A DNA stretch of 64,000 nucleotides from Aurantiacibacter suaedae. Its GTDB lineage: Bacteria > Pseudomonadota > Alphaproteobacteria > Sphingomonadales > Sphingomonadaceae. Shown here piece by piece: positions 34,603 to 43,312 of this stretch (position 1 is its first letter; each line of letters starts with the position of its first letter). Where the stretch lies: contig NZ_SKCG01000002.1 of assembly GCF_005434915.1 (NCBI RefSeq), forward strand, positions 620,948 through 684,947, in the 5' to 3' direction. The notes below the pieces were generated by a model, which was not told where the DNA came from, ran no database searches, and saw nothing but the letters and a program-made list of their open reading frames with translations. The position numbers and the translations under genes were made by a program.

Positions 34603-35352
34603 ATGCCCTCTGGCTACGAGAAACTCACGCACAAGGAAAAAGAGGTTCTGCGCCTGATTCTGCAGGGGCATGATGCCAAGTCGATGGCGGTTTCGTTAGA
34701 GCTATCGGTTCACACCGTTAATGAGCGCCTGCGCAATGCCCGTCGCAAACTGGCGGTTACGAGCAGCAAGGAAGCGGCGCGGCTGGTGTTCGCAGCCGAA
34801 GGCGGTAACCACGAATTTCTTGGTCACAAGAGAATCAGGGCAGCAGATTCTAAGGATCGCGACCAGACCGGGCAGCAGCCGATGTTCGGCTCCGGGGTGC
34901 GGATGGTCCGCCCCCGTGTGATCGGAGGAATTGTTGCCATGTCTCTCTTGCTTGCCACGCTTTTCGCCGCCCTGCAGCCGACGGGTGTTACGGATACGAC
35001 CGAAGGGTCTGTTGCAGCATCCCAAAGCGAACGCGAGGTCGCGAGTTCAGCACGCCGTTGGCTTGAGCTTTCGGACGCGGGCGACTGGGCCACGGCCTAT
35101 GCAGCCACTTCAACCTCATTCCGTCACCTTAACACCTTGCAGCACTGGACCGATACGGCGAGCGCGGTGCGCCCGCCGCTTGGCAGGGTGCTTTCGCGTG
35201 AGTTGATTTCGGTCGATTTCCCGCCCACGCCCGAACGCTATGCCAGCGTGAAGTTCCGCACAGACTTTGCCAATCGCGCCGGCCTGGTCGAGACCATGAC
35301 GCTGGTTCGCGAGGACGATGCATGGCACGTGGTCGGCATCGTCATGGAATGA
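34603..35352 (+). CDS. Membrane-anchored LuxR-type HTH protein with DUF4019-like domain
   Basis: A 249-residue protein with an unusual order. A LuxR/GerE-type HTH comes first (residues 7-62, LTHKEKEVLRLILQG...LELSVHTVNERLRNARRKL), then a polar linker, one transmembrane segment (106-126) and a periplasmic domain (about 140-249) resembling DUF4019. The layout is ToxR/CadC-like: cytoplasmic DNA binding, periplasmic sensing. No response-regulator receiver domain is present. It is divergent from the ribbon-helix-helix gene, whose promoter it may control. Confidence 0.85.
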   Translation: MPSGYEKLTHKEKEVLRLILQGHDAKSMAVSLELSVHTVNERLRNARRKLAVTSSKEAARLVFAAEGGNHEFLGHKRIRAADSKDRDQTGQQPMFGSGVRMVRPRVIGGIVAMSLLLATLFAALQPTGVTDTTEGSVAASQSEREVASSARRWLELSDAGDWATAYAATSTSFRHLNTLQHWTDTASAVRPPLGRVLSRELISVDFPPTPERYASVKFRTDFANRAGLVETMTLVREDDAWHVVGIVME

Positions 35353-35391
35353 AGCGCGCCCACCCGCTCAGCACGGATGGGCGGCGCCGTG

Positions 35392-36114
35392 TTAGTACAT
35401 GTGCTGCCCACCGTTGATCGACAGCGTCGACCCAGTGACGAAAGCGCCATCTTCCGAAGCCAGGAAGCTCACGCCGCGCGCGATTTCCTCGGCATGGCCA
35501 AGACGGCCGACCGGAATCCGGGCGACGATCTTTTCCAGCACGTTCTCCGGCACGGCAGCGACCATGTCGGTATCGATATAGCCGGGCGCGATGGCGTTGA
35601 CGGTAATCCCGAAGCGCGCGCCTTCTTGTGCCAACGCCTTGGTGAAACCGTGAATGCCGCTCTTGGCGGCGGCATAGTTGACCTGGCCATATTGCCCGGC
35701 CTGCCCGTTGATCGAGCCGATGTTGACCACTCGGCCCCAACCGCGGTCCTTCATCCCGGAAAAGGTGGCCTTAGCCATGTTGAAGCAGCCACCGAGGTTG
35801 ATGCGCATCACATCGTTCCAGTCCTCGAAGCTCATCTTCATCAGCGTGCCATCGCGCGTGATGCCGGCATTGTTGACCACGACATCGATCGGGCCGACTT
35901 CGCTGGCGATCTGTTCGCACCCGGCGAGCGCCGCGGCATGGTCGCCAACGTCGAATTTGAACACGGGAATGCCGGTTTCTTCGGAGAAGGCCTTGGCCTT
36001 CTCGTCGTTCCCTGCGTAGTTCGCAGCCACGGTAAAGCCATCGTCTTTAAGGGCTTCGCAAATGGCGCGGCCAATGCCGCGGGTTCCGCCAGTAACTATT
36101 GCAACACGAGCCAT
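35392..36114 (-). CDS. phaB: Acetoacetyl-CoA reductase
   Basis: A 240-residue short-chain dehydrogenase of the PhaB type, which reduces acetoacetyl-CoA to (R)-3-hydroxybutyryl-CoA with NADPH for polyhydroxybutyrate. The N-terminal TGGTRGIG, NNAGITRDGTLMKM, the Ser of NIGSINGQAGQ and the catalytic YAAAK are all present, ending STLSINGGQHMY. Start ATG 36114 has GGAGAG upstream and lies inside a perfect inverted repeat. phaA and phaC are not in the window. Confidence 0.93.
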   Translation of the reverse strand: MARVAIVTGGTRGIGRAICEALKDDGFTVAANYAGNDEKAKAFSEETGIPVFKFDVGDHAAALAGCEQIASEVGPIDVVVNNAGITRDGTLMKMSFEDWNDVMRINLGGCFNMAKATFSGMKDRGWGRVVNIGSINGQAGQYGQVNYAAAKSGIHGFTKALAQEGARFGITVNAIAPGYIDTDMVAAVPENVLEKIVARIPVGRLGHAEEIARGVSFLASEDGAFVTGSTLSINGGQHMY

Positions 36115-36147
36115 GATTCTCTCCACAAAAGACAAGGAGAATCATGG
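36111..36147. promoter_or_regulatory. Inverted repeat spanning the phaB start
   Basis: Two perfect 11-bp arms, CCATGATTCTC (36111-36121) and GAGAATCATGG (36137-36147), with a 15-bp spacer. One arm contains the phaB start codon and ribosome site. It could fold in the mRNA leader and hide the start, or bind a dimeric regulator such as a PHB-responsive repressor. Which one is unknown. Confidence 0.45.
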
Positions 36148-36172
36148 CAAAGCGACGCGCTTAGGTAAAGGA

Positions 36173-36196
36173 AAACCCGTGCTTTTGCGCGGGTTT
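36173..36196 (-). terminator. Intrinsic terminator after the outer-membrane protein gene
   Basis: A 10-bp stem with one G-U pair (AAACCCGTGC/GCGCGGGTTT) and a TTTT loop begins 2 bases past the stop codon at 36199 on the minus strand and continues into a short T-run there. It separates that gene from phaB. Confidence 0.75.
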
Positions 36197-36198
36197 GA

Positions 36199-36963
36199 TC
36201 AGAACCGGAACTGGGTGCCGATGTAAACGGCCTGGCTATCCTGCTGCCGCACATCGGGCAGCGGACGCAGATCGCGTTCCTGCTGATAGCGCACGCCGGC
36301 GGTGACGTTGAGGTTGCGGGTCAGGCTGTAGCTGCCGCCAACGTCGAGCATCCGGTCGCCAAGCTGATCGGCAGCATTGGCGGGACGGCCTGCGGGCGCT
36401 TCTTCTTCAAGCTCGATTCGGGCGGCAAACCGGCTTGGCTTCTCGGCAGCACCGGCGCTCGGCTCGAACTCGGCGAGATCGGGCACTTCGGCCGAGGAAA
36501 GATTGGCGGCGAGATTGCTCACCTGCGCAGGCGCTTGGGCGAAGCTGCTGTAGCCACGCGAAAGGCCCAGATTGTAGCGCGAGGAAGCCAGACGCAGGTT
36601 GCCATCGGCCCCACCATCGCGGCCGCTATCGACCGAAGTGCGCCCGGAGAGAATCTGCGCAACGCGTTGATCCACCCGCACCGCCACGGTGACCGCGCGG
36701 CCCGAACCGTCACTGGCCGAATTGGCAGGTGTGAAGCGCATGAGCGGCGCCTTGCCACCAGCGCGTTCGGCCACGATGCGGGCGATGCGCGGATCGGCAG
36801 AGGCCGGGGTGAACGAAACAGAGGGGCCCGCTTCCGAATAGGTCGAATCGTTGCCGATAAGGCCGATGGCGACCACCGAGCTGGGCAGGGCAGCAGCCAG
36901 CAGCACGGCGCCGACGCCGAGCGCCAGTTTCGGTGCCAATCTGGAAAACCCCCTGGACATCAT
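36199..36963 (-). CDS. Probable outer-membrane protein, unknown function
   Basis: A 254-residue exported protein. A signal peptide (LALGVGAVLLAAALPSSVVA, cleavage near residue 32) is followed by a long Ala/Ser-rich middle. The C-terminus shows short alternating strands (GSYSLTRNLNVTAGVRYQQERDL and QAVYIGTQFRF) and a terminal Phe, the signal for insertion by the BAM machinery. I do not recognise a named family. It is monocistronic with its own terminator. Start ATG 36963, with MSRG one codon later as an alternative. Confidence 0.75.
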   Translation of the reverse strand: MMSRGFSRLAPKLALGVGAVLLAAALPSSVVAIGLIGNDSTYSEAGPSVSFTPASADPRIARIVAERAGGKAPLMRFTPANSASDGSGRAVTVAVRVDQRVAQILSGRTSVDSGRDGGADGNLRLASSRYNLGLSRGYSSFAQAPAQVSNLAANLSSAEVPDLAEFEPSAGAAEKPSRFAARIELEEEAPAGRPANAADQLGDRMLDVGGSYSLTRNLNVTAGVRYQQERDLRPLPDVRQQDSQAVYIGTQFRF

Positions 36964-37277
36964 GCTTCCTCAATTCACTAGGCCCAACCTAACTTATCGG
37001 GCCGAAATGGCTAGTCTCTTAAGCCCGACATGCGGGAACTCACGAGTCTTCGCCTATTGCTTATATGTGATACGCAGATGACGGCGATATGGCCACGAAT
37101 AAGCTCCTTTCATGTCGGGTTGTGGATAAGGTGTTGCACGCGATCCACAATCGCCGGTTTGATTCAGCCGTGGTTCACGGCTAGTCGCCGCAAGTGCGCC
37201 GCGCTTCGCACCGGCCTTGCCGCGCGAAGGATCCCGTTATAGCGGGGCGAAACATGGATTTGCTGACAGGAACGCCA
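36964..37277. other. 314-bp intergenic region with an 8-bp inverted repeat and DnaA-box-like sites
   Basis: No gene is seen here. It must hold the divergent promoters for the outer-membrane protein (minus) and the DUF3576-leuS operon (plus). It contains TTGTGGAT (37120-37127) facing ATCCACAA (37143-37150). The left arm is part of TGTGGATAA (37121-37129), the complement of the consensus DnaA box TTATCCACA; the right arm matches 7 of 9 positions. A single pair is too little for an origin. Confidence 0.5.
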
Positions 37278-37733
37278 ATGGCTTTTTCGACTGACTGTGC
37301 TGGCCGATTTGCTCGTGTGCTGCTGCTGGGCGCAGGGGTTGCCGCACTGGCCGCTTGCGGCGGCGGCAACGACGAGCGTTTGCGGGCAGACCTCGCCGCC
37401 TCGCAGGTCACTTCGATCGGCGTCAACTCCTACCTCTGGCGCGCCAGCCTTGAAACGCTGTCGTTCATGCCGCTGACCCAGGCCGACAGCGCCGGCGGCG
37501 TGATCGTGACCGACTGGTATGCCAATCCCGACAATCCTCAGGAGCGGATGAAGCTTTCGGTGACGATCCTCGATCAGGATCTGCGCGCCGATGCCCTGCG
37601 TGTCGCCGCCAGCCGCCAGGTGCTGCGCGATAGCACGTGGATCGAAGCGCCGGTGCAGGCTGCCACCGTGCAGCAGCTCGAGGACATCATCCTCACCAAG
37701 GCGCGCGATCTCCGGCGTTCCGCCATCGGCTGA
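37278..37733 (+). CDS. DUF3576 family lipoprotein
   Basis: A 151-residue lipoprotein. The signal segment (FARVLLLGAGVAALAAC) ends in a lipobox LAAC. The mature part resembles the DUF3576 domain, with SIGVNSYLWRASLETLSFMPL...GGVIVTDWY and a C-terminal IRLTKARDLRR-like helix. Family members sit immediately upstream of leuS in many alphaproteobacteria, as here (19 bp gap), and probably reside in the envelope. Start ATG 37278 has ACAGGAAC upstream; ATG 37254 would lengthen the signal. Function unknown. Confidence 0.88.
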   Translation: MAFSTDCAGRFARVLLLGAGVAALAACGGGNDERLRADLAASQVTSIGVNSYLWRASLETLSFMPLTQADSAGGVIVTDWYANPDNPQERMKLSVTILDQDLRADALRVAASRQVLRDSTWIEAPVQAATVQQLEDIILTKARDLRRSAIG

Positions 37734-37752
37734 TCTGGCCTAGGGGGCCGGT

Positions 37753-40281
37753 ATGACTGATTCCCGATTCGCAACCAGGTTCAATCCTGGCCAAGCCGAT
37801 TCGCGCTGGCAGCAGGCGTGGGCCGAAGCGCGCTGCTTCGAAGCCGACAGCACCAGCGCCAAGCCGAAGAGCTTCATCCTCGAGATGTTCCCCTATCCCT
37901 CGGGGCGCATCCACATCGGCCACGTGCGCAACTATACGATGGGCGACGTGCTGGCGCGCTATCACAAGATGCGCGGGCGCGAGGTGCTGCATCCGATGGG
38001 CTGGGACGCCTTCGGGATGCCGGCCGAGAACGCGGCAATGGAAAAGGGTGTCCATCCGGCAGGCTGGACCTACGACAACATCGAAACGATGAAGCGGCAG
38101 CTCAAGCAGCTCGGCTTCGCGCTCGACTGGAGCCGCGAGATCGCCACCTGCGATCCGACTTATTACGGCCACGAACAGGCGCTGTTCCTCGCGCTGTACG
38201 AGGCGGGCCTGGTCTATCGCCGCGAATCGGCGGTGAACTGGGACCCGGTCGATATGACCGTGCTTGCCAACGAACAGGTGGTGGACGGGCGCGGCTGGCG
38301 CTCGGGTGCGCTGGTGGAGAAGCGCAAGCTTAACCAGTGGTTCCTCAAGATCACCCAGTTCGCCGACGATCTGCTCGAAGGCCTCGATACGCTCGATGGC
38401 TGGCCGCAGAAGGTCCGCACGATGCAGGAAAACTGGATCGGCAAGAGCCAGGGCCTGCAGTTCCGATTCGATCTTTCCGATGGCGGCACGGTGGAGGTCT
38501 ATTCGACCCGGCCTGACACCATCTTTGGCGCAAGTTTTGTCGCGGTCGCCGCCGATCACCCGATCGCGCAAGGCGTGGCCGAGGGCAATCCGGAAGCGCA
38601 GGCCTTTATCGAGAAGTGCCGGGAGGGCGGCACGACCGCCGCTGAACTGGAGACGGCGGAAAAGCTGGGCTTCGACACCGGCATCACGGCAAAGCACCCG
38701 TTCACCGGGGCCGATCTGCCGGTCTTCATCGCCAACTTCGTGCTGATGGACTACGGCACCGGTGCGGTGATGGCGGTGCCGGGTCACGACCAGCGCGACT
38801 TCGAGTTTGCGACCAAGTACGGCTTGCCGATCATCCGCGTGATCGCCGCCAATCCGGGCGATGCGGAGGTGCCGCTGCGCGAGGCGGAAACGGGCGACGG
38901 TGTGCTTGTCCACTCCGATTTCCTTGACGGCATGAGCGTGGAAGAGGCCAAGGCCGCGATCATCGCTCGCGCCGAAGACGGCGGCTGGGGCGAGGGCAAG
39001 ACGGTGTGGCGCCTGCGCGACTGGGGCGTGTCGCGCCAGCGCTATTGGGGCACGCCGATCCCGTTCATCCACTGCGAAGCCTGCGGTGTGGTGCCGGTTC
39101 CGCAGGATCAGCTTCCAGTAACGCTGCCCGAGGATGTCGATTTCTCGATTCCCGGCAACCCGCTCGAACGCCACCCCACGTGGAAGCATGTCGACTGCCC
39201 CAAGTGCGGCGCAGCGGCCCGGCGCGAGACCGATACGCTCGACACCTTCGTCAACTCCTCGTGGTATTTCCTGCGCTTCGCCAGCCAGCCTGCCGATAAG
39301 GCCTTCGACAAGGCCGAAGTCGCGCAGTGGATGCCGGTGCAGCAATATATCGGCGGTATCGAGCACGCAATTTTGCACCTGCTCTACGCTCGCTTCTGGA
39401 CTCGCGCGCTGGCCCATGTCGGGCTGCTTGACGTGAAGGAGCCGTTCGCTTCGCTGTTCACGCAAGGGATGGTCACGCACGAGACCTACTCGCGCAAGGA
39501 AGGCCCGCGCGATGTGTTCTTCAGCCCGGCGGAGATCGACCGCAGCGGCGAGGGGGCCTCGCTCAAGGCCGATGGCCAGCCGGTCGAGATCGGCAAGGTC
39601 ATCAAGATGTCCAAGTCGAAGAAGAACGTCGTCGACCCCGAGGACATCATCGCCCAGTACGGCGCCGACGCGGTGCGCTGGTTCATGCTGTCGGACAGCC
39701 CGCCCGAGCGCGATCTGCCGTGGTCCGAAGCCGGGATCGAGGGCTGCGGCCGCTTCGTGCAGCGCCTGTGGCGCCTGTTCGGCCAACTCGACGAGAGCGC
39801 TGAGGGCGTGGATAGGGCGCTGGCCCGCCGCACGCACCAGACCGTTGCGGCCGTGGCCGAGGACATCGAGGCACTGGCCTTCAACAAGGCCGTCGCCCGC
39901 ATTTACGAGCTGACCGGCGCGACCGAGAAAGCCGCTCCGTCCGCTGACCGCAACGCGGCTATTCACGCGCTGTTGGCGCTGGTTTCGCCGATGATGCCGC
40001 ACCTTGCCGAAGAGGGCTGGGAAGCGCTCGGCCAGAAGGGTCTGATTGCCGAGGCCGCCTGGCCCGAGGTCGATCCGGCGCTGCTGGTGGAGGACGAGGT
40101 CACCATCGCGGTGCAGGTGAAGGGCAAGCTGCGCGATACGCTCACCGCGCCCAAGGGCGCCTCGAAAGAGACGCTGGAAGCCATGGCGCTCGCCAGCGAA
40201 AAGGTGCAACGTGCCATCGATGGCGCGGAAATTCGCAAGGTGATCGTGGTGCCCGACCGACTGGTGAACATCGTCGCATGA
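37753..40281 (+). CDS. leuS: Leucyl-tRNA synthetase
   Basis: An 842-residue class I synthetase. The HIGH motif is in [14 protein letters not shown] near residue 50, the editing CP1 domain spans about 220-415, and KMSKS lies in [14 protein letters not shown] near residue 620. The anticodon-binding domain follows, ending [15 protein letters not shown]. It charges tRNA-Leu; a tRNA-Leu(UAA) is present at 9841-9925. The stop overlaps the lptE start by 4 bp (ATGA). Confidence 0.97.
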   Translation: MTDSRFATRFNPGQADSRWQQAWAEARCFEADSTSAKPKSFILEMFPYPSGRIHIGHVRNYTMGDVLARYHKMRGREVLHPMGWDAFGMPAENAAMEKGVHPAGWTYDNIETMKRQLKQLGFALDWSREIATCDPTYYGHEQALFLALYEAGLVYRRESAVNWDPVDMTVLANEQVVDGRGWRSGALVEKRKLNQWFLKITQFADDLLEGLDTLDGWPQKVRTMQENWIGKSQGLQFRFDLSDGGTVEVYSTRPDTIFGASFVAVAADHPIAQGVAEGNPEAQAFIEKCREGGTTAAELETAEKLGFDTGITAKHPFTGADLPVFIANFVLMDYGTGAVMAVPGHDQRDFEFATKYGLPIIRVIAANPGDAEVPLREAETGDGVLVHSDFLDGMSVEEAKAAIIARAEDGGWGEGKTVWRLRDWGVSRQRYWGTPIPFIHCEACGVVPVPQDQLPVTLPEDVDFSIPGNPLERHPTWKHVDCPKCGAAARRETDTLDTFVNSSWYFLRFASQPADKAFDKAEVAQWMPVQQYIGGIEHAILHLLYARFWTRALAHVGLLDVKEPFASLFTQGMVTHETYSRKEGPRDVFFSPAEIDRSGEGASLKADGQPVEIGKVIKMSKSKKNVVDPEDIIAQYGADAVRWFMLSDSPPERDLPWSEAGIEGCGRFVQRLWRLFGQLDESAEGVDRALARRTHQTVAAVAEDIEALAFNKAVARIYELTGATEKAAPSADRNAAIHALLALVSPMMPHLAEEGWEALGQKGLIAEAAWPEVDPALLVEDEVTIAVQVKGKLRDTLTAPKGASKETLEAMALASEKVQRAIDGAEIRKVIVVPDRLVNIVA

Positions 40282-40769
40282 GAATGATCGCTCCTCTGTT
40301 GCTGCTGGCGAGCCTTTCCGCCTGCGGGTTGCAGCCGCTCTATTCGGGCGGCGCTTCTGGCGCGGTGGCGCAGGGGCTGGGCGCTATCGAGGTGGCGCCC
40401 ATTCCGGGGCGCGAGGGCTGGCTGGTGCGCAATGCGCTGAACGACCGGTTCGGCGAAGCAGGCGTGGAGGGCGCACCGCGCTATCGGCTCGATGTCGTGC
40501 TCGATCAGGAGTTGGAGGGCCTTGGCCTGCTGACCGACGACACCATCGGGCGCGAACGGCTGTCGCTACGGGCCCGCTATCAGCTGGTGGAACTGGCTAC
40601 GGGCGCGATTATCGTCGATGCGACGGCCGGGTCCGATGCGGGCATCGATGTGGTTTCCTCAGAATTCGCCACCATCGCCGCCGAGCAGACCGCGATGGAA
40701 AACCTGGCGCAGGATGTCGCCGGGCAAATTCAGGTCAGGCTGGCGCGCACCCTGCGCGAGCAGCGGTGA
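40278..40769 (+). CDS. lptE: LPS-assembly lipoprotein LptE
   Basis: A 163-residue lipoprotein with a short signal ([14 protein letters not shown]) and the conserved [10 protein letters not shown] start of the mature chain. The rest has the [15 protein letters not shown]...YRLDV pattern of the alphaproteobacterial LptE family. LptE plugs the LptD barrel that inserts lipopolysaccharide or related glycolipids in the outer membrane. It overlaps leuS and holA by 4 bp each, so the three genes are translationally coupled. Confidence 0.9.
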   Translation: MRMIAPLLLLASLSACGLQPLYSGGASGAVAQGLGAIEVAPIPGREGWLVRNALNDRFGEAGVEGAPRYRLDVVLDQELEGLGLLTDDTIGRERLSLRARYQLVELATGAIIVDATAGSDAGIDVVSSEFATIAAEQTAMENLAQDVAGQIQVRLARTLREQR

Positions 40770-41800
40770 AGGCGACCCAGCGCGACATTTTTCGGGCCGC
40801 CCAGCGGGCCGGCGATTGCTGCCGTCTCTATTTTCTGTGCGGGCCGGACGAGGCCGGGGCTACGGCAGCCGCCGCCAAGCTCATCGCCGCTCTGCCCGAT
40901 CCGGGAGAACGTTATGAACTGAGCGGGCCGGAGCTGCGCACAGATCCGGTTCGTCTGGTCGACGAGGCACGTTCCACCTCGCTGTTCGGTGACAGGCGGC
41001 ACCTCTATGTTCGCGTGAATGGCGAGGATGCGCACGATGCGCTGAAAACCTTCCTTGATCTGAAGGACCGGGGCGAGGCCGATCAGGCCTGGCCGGTGTT
41101 CATTGTCGCGAGCGGGGCCACCGACAAGTCGCGTTCGGCCAAGCTGCTGCTCAAGCGTGACGATGCCATGGTCGGCGTGTTCTATCCGCGCGACCTCAAG
41201 GACATGATCATCGACGTACGTGCGCTGGCCGATGCCGCAGGGGTGCGCCTTGGCGGGGATCTGGCGGAACGCATCGCGCGCTCGGTCAATCTCGATATCC
41301 GGCTGGCCGGTGCGGAGGTCGAGAAGCTGGCGCTTTATCTCGATGCCTCGCACACCTCGCCCAAGAGCGCAGATGTGGCGAGCTACGAGGCGATCTGCGC
41401 GAGCACTGAGGAGGACGGCTTTGCCGCCCTGGTCAATGTCGCGCTCTCTGGTGATCTGCGCAAGCTGCCGGGCGAAGTGCGGCGGATGCGCGATCTGTCG
41501 ATCAATCCGGTGGGTGTGGCGCTGGCGCTGGAGCGGCGGGCGGCGCAGCTTGCCTCGTTAAGTGCGAAGCTGCGCCCGGGCGAGGACATCGCGCGCTTTC
41601 TCGAAAATGAGCGGGTCTTCTTCAAGGAACGGCGCGAGATCGGCCAGCAGTTGCAGCAGTGGAGCGGCGGCAAGCTCGAACGGCTTGTACCGCGCCTCAC
41701 CCAGCTGCACCGCTTGCTGCTGTCGAACAGCCAGGTGGCCGAACTGCTCTTGGCGCAGGAGCTGGCGAGCATCGCCCGCGTCGCGGCGGCGCGGCGCTAA
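40766..41800 (+). CDS. holA: DNA polymerase III subunit delta
   Basis: A 344-residue clamp-loader delta subunit. It starts at GTG 40766 ([13 protein letters not shown]) and shows the family segments YFLCGPDEAGA, LFGDRRHLYVRVNG and SGATDKSRSAKLLLK, and a C-terminal helical bundle. Delta opens the beta clamp during replication. Its place after leuS-lptE is a conserved alphaproteobacterial arrangement. The usual next genes parB-parA are absent; the convergent capsule gene kpsS begins 10 bp on. Confidence 0.93.
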   Translation: MKATQRDIFRAAQRAGDCCRLYFLCGPDEAGATAAAAKLIAALPDPGERYELSGPELRTDPVRLVDEARSTSLFGDRRHLYVRVNGEDAHDALKTFLDLKDRGEADQAWPVFIVASGATDKSRSAKLLLKRDDAMVGVFYPRDLKDMIIDVRALADAAGVRLGGDLAERIARSVNLDIRLAGAEVEKLALYLDASHTSPKSADVASYEAICASTEEDGFAALVNVALSGDLRKLPGEVRRMRDLSINPVGVALALERRAAQLASLSAKLRPGEDIARFLENERVFFKERREIGQQLQQWSGGKLERLVPRLTQLHRLLLSNSQVAELLLAQELASIARVAAARR

Positions 41801-41810
41801 AGCCTTCCGA

Positions 41811-43088
41811 TTATTCCGGCGTTAGTGCCCGGCCCTCGAGTCGTGCGACCGAGTGCCGCACCACCTTGTCGAGCGCCTCTTCGGAGAAGAACCCGCCGGG
41901 GATCAGGCATTTTTCAACCAGCACGCGGCGGAACGCGGCGAAGGTTTCCGGATCGGGCGGCGTGCTTTCGGTCCAGAAACGGTCGATGCCATGCTGGAAA
42001 GTGAGGTCGGCCATATCGTAAATCGCCTGGCCCAGCGCAATCACCGGTACGTTCATCGCCAGCGCGAAAGTTCCGCTGGTGCTGTTGATCGTCACCATGC
42101 CCTTGGCGCGCTTGGCGACCGGTACGATGTCGCCAAAGCCGAGGTAGTCGACCCGATCTTCGATACCCAGTGTCTCGGCCATCGAGCGCACTTCCTCGCG
42201 CCAGTCGACCACGCCATTATCGAGCGGGTGTTCCTTCACGACCAGCCGCGTGCCTTCGGGCGCGTTCTTGGCGAACGAGCGCAGGACCATCATGATCGCG
42301 TCGTTCATCGTCGCAAAGGGCGAGTGCAGGCGGATCTGCGCGTCCGATGCCAGTTGCAGGGGGAAAAGATAGTAAGGCTCGTCTGACGCCATCAGCCGAT
42401 TTACCAGCTCCGCAGCTTTCTCCCGCCGCTCGCGGCCTCGCCACAGCTTGCGGGCCCAGCCTACGGCCTCGATCAGCGGATGCCAGGGGCGGTGGTTTTC
42501 CCAGTGCGGATAGTACCAGCGCGTGAAGACATCGCCGCAGTTGTAAACCAGCCCTTCGAGCGCGCGCCGCGTGAAGGAGGACGGAACCTGCTTGTGCTGG
42601 GGGATCGGAGGCAGGGTGGCAGCGAGCTTGCGATACCATTCCGGATCGCTGGGCAGTTCGGAATGGCCGTTCACCCCGCCCAGTTCGAGAGTAACCCAGT
42701 CAGGCCGGATGTACCCTTCCTCGAACACGTGGACCGGCACCCCCAGTTCGCGGCAAATTGCGACGGCAGGGACATGATGCGCGCGGCAATCGCCGAACAG
42801 CACCACGTCGGTGATGGCATTGTCGTGAAGAATCTCGCGGAATGCTTCCGGCCATTCCTTCAAGGTGCCGCGATAGTCGATGCCGCCCGGCAAGCGCCAG
42901 AACAGCCGGTCACCCCCGTTGAAGTTGACCTTGAAGACATTGTGGCCGGCCTGAATAAGCCCCTGCCCAAGGCGGCGGAACAGCCGGCCCATCAGGCCTT
43001 GCAGCAAGAGCACGTTGCGCGGGCGAGGTTCGCCTGCAGCTGCGCCGGGCGCATGCGCGGAAATGACCGGAAGCTCATCCTGGAACAT
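41811..43088 (-). CDS. kpsS: Capsule polysaccharide beta-Kdo transferase, KpsS-like
   Basis: A 425-residue protein of the capsule polysaccharide synthesis family. It has NVLLLQGLMGRLFRRLGQGLIQAGHNVFKVNFNGGD near the N-terminus, FGDCRAHHVPAVAICRELGVPVHVFEEGYIRPDW in the middle and VKEHPLDNG plus STSGTFALAMNVPVIALG in the C-terminal half. KpsS adds the first Kdo to lyso-phosphatidylglycerol, starting the poly-Kdo linker on which capsule is anchored. Start ATG 43088 (MFQDELP) fits; an upstream open extension of 28 codons looks non-coding. It faces holA. Confidence 0.9.
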   Translation of the reverse strand: MFQDELPVISAHAPGAAAGEPRPRNVLLLQGLMGRLFRRLGQGLIQAGHNVFKVNFNGGDRLFWRLPGGIDYRGTLKEWPEAFREILHDNAITDVVLFGDCRAHHVPAVAICRELGVPVHVFEEGYIRPDWVTLELGGVNGHSELPSDPEWYRKLAATLPPIPQHKQVPSSFTRRALEGLVYNCGDVFTRWYYPHWENHRPWHPLIEAVGWARKLWRGRERREKAAELVNRLMASDEPYYLFPLQLASDAQIRLHSPFATMNDAIMMVLRSFAKNAPEGTRLVVKEHPLDNGVVDWREEVRSMAETLGIEDRVDYLGFGDIVPVAKRAKGMVTINSTSGTFALAMNVPVIALGQAIYDMADLTFQHGIDRFWTESTPPDPETFAAFRRVLVEKCLIPGGFFSEEALDKVVRHSVARLEGRALTPE

Positions 43089-43312
43089 ACGATTGGCCTG
43101 CTTGCCGCGGACGGACTTCAAATCGGGAAAACTCTTACCACCCACAAACCATAACCTCGAAGCCGAGCACATAAATTGGCCTAGAGCAAAAGCGTAAGGA
43201 AAAAGAATCCAATTCTAAAGAAATCCCCAACCGCATAGGGAAATGCGGCGTCGGCGCTGCCGTGTGGGCTAGCCTTGGAACAACTGTGCGATTAACGCCT
43301 GCCGCGGATTTC

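Noticed and set aside
36144-36164. Six-codon leader peptide (MAKRRA) on the plus strand opposite the phaB leader
   Set aside because: It follows by chance from the inverted repeat copying the ATG; no gene follows on that strand.
36964-37277. Replication origin
   Set aside because: Only one perfect and one partial DnaA box, and no AT-rich unwinding stretch or hemE/dnaA-type neighbours.
37693-40209. An 838-codon minus-strand open frame opposite leuS
   Set aside because: Same kind of shadow; leuS is complete and the frame has no family features.
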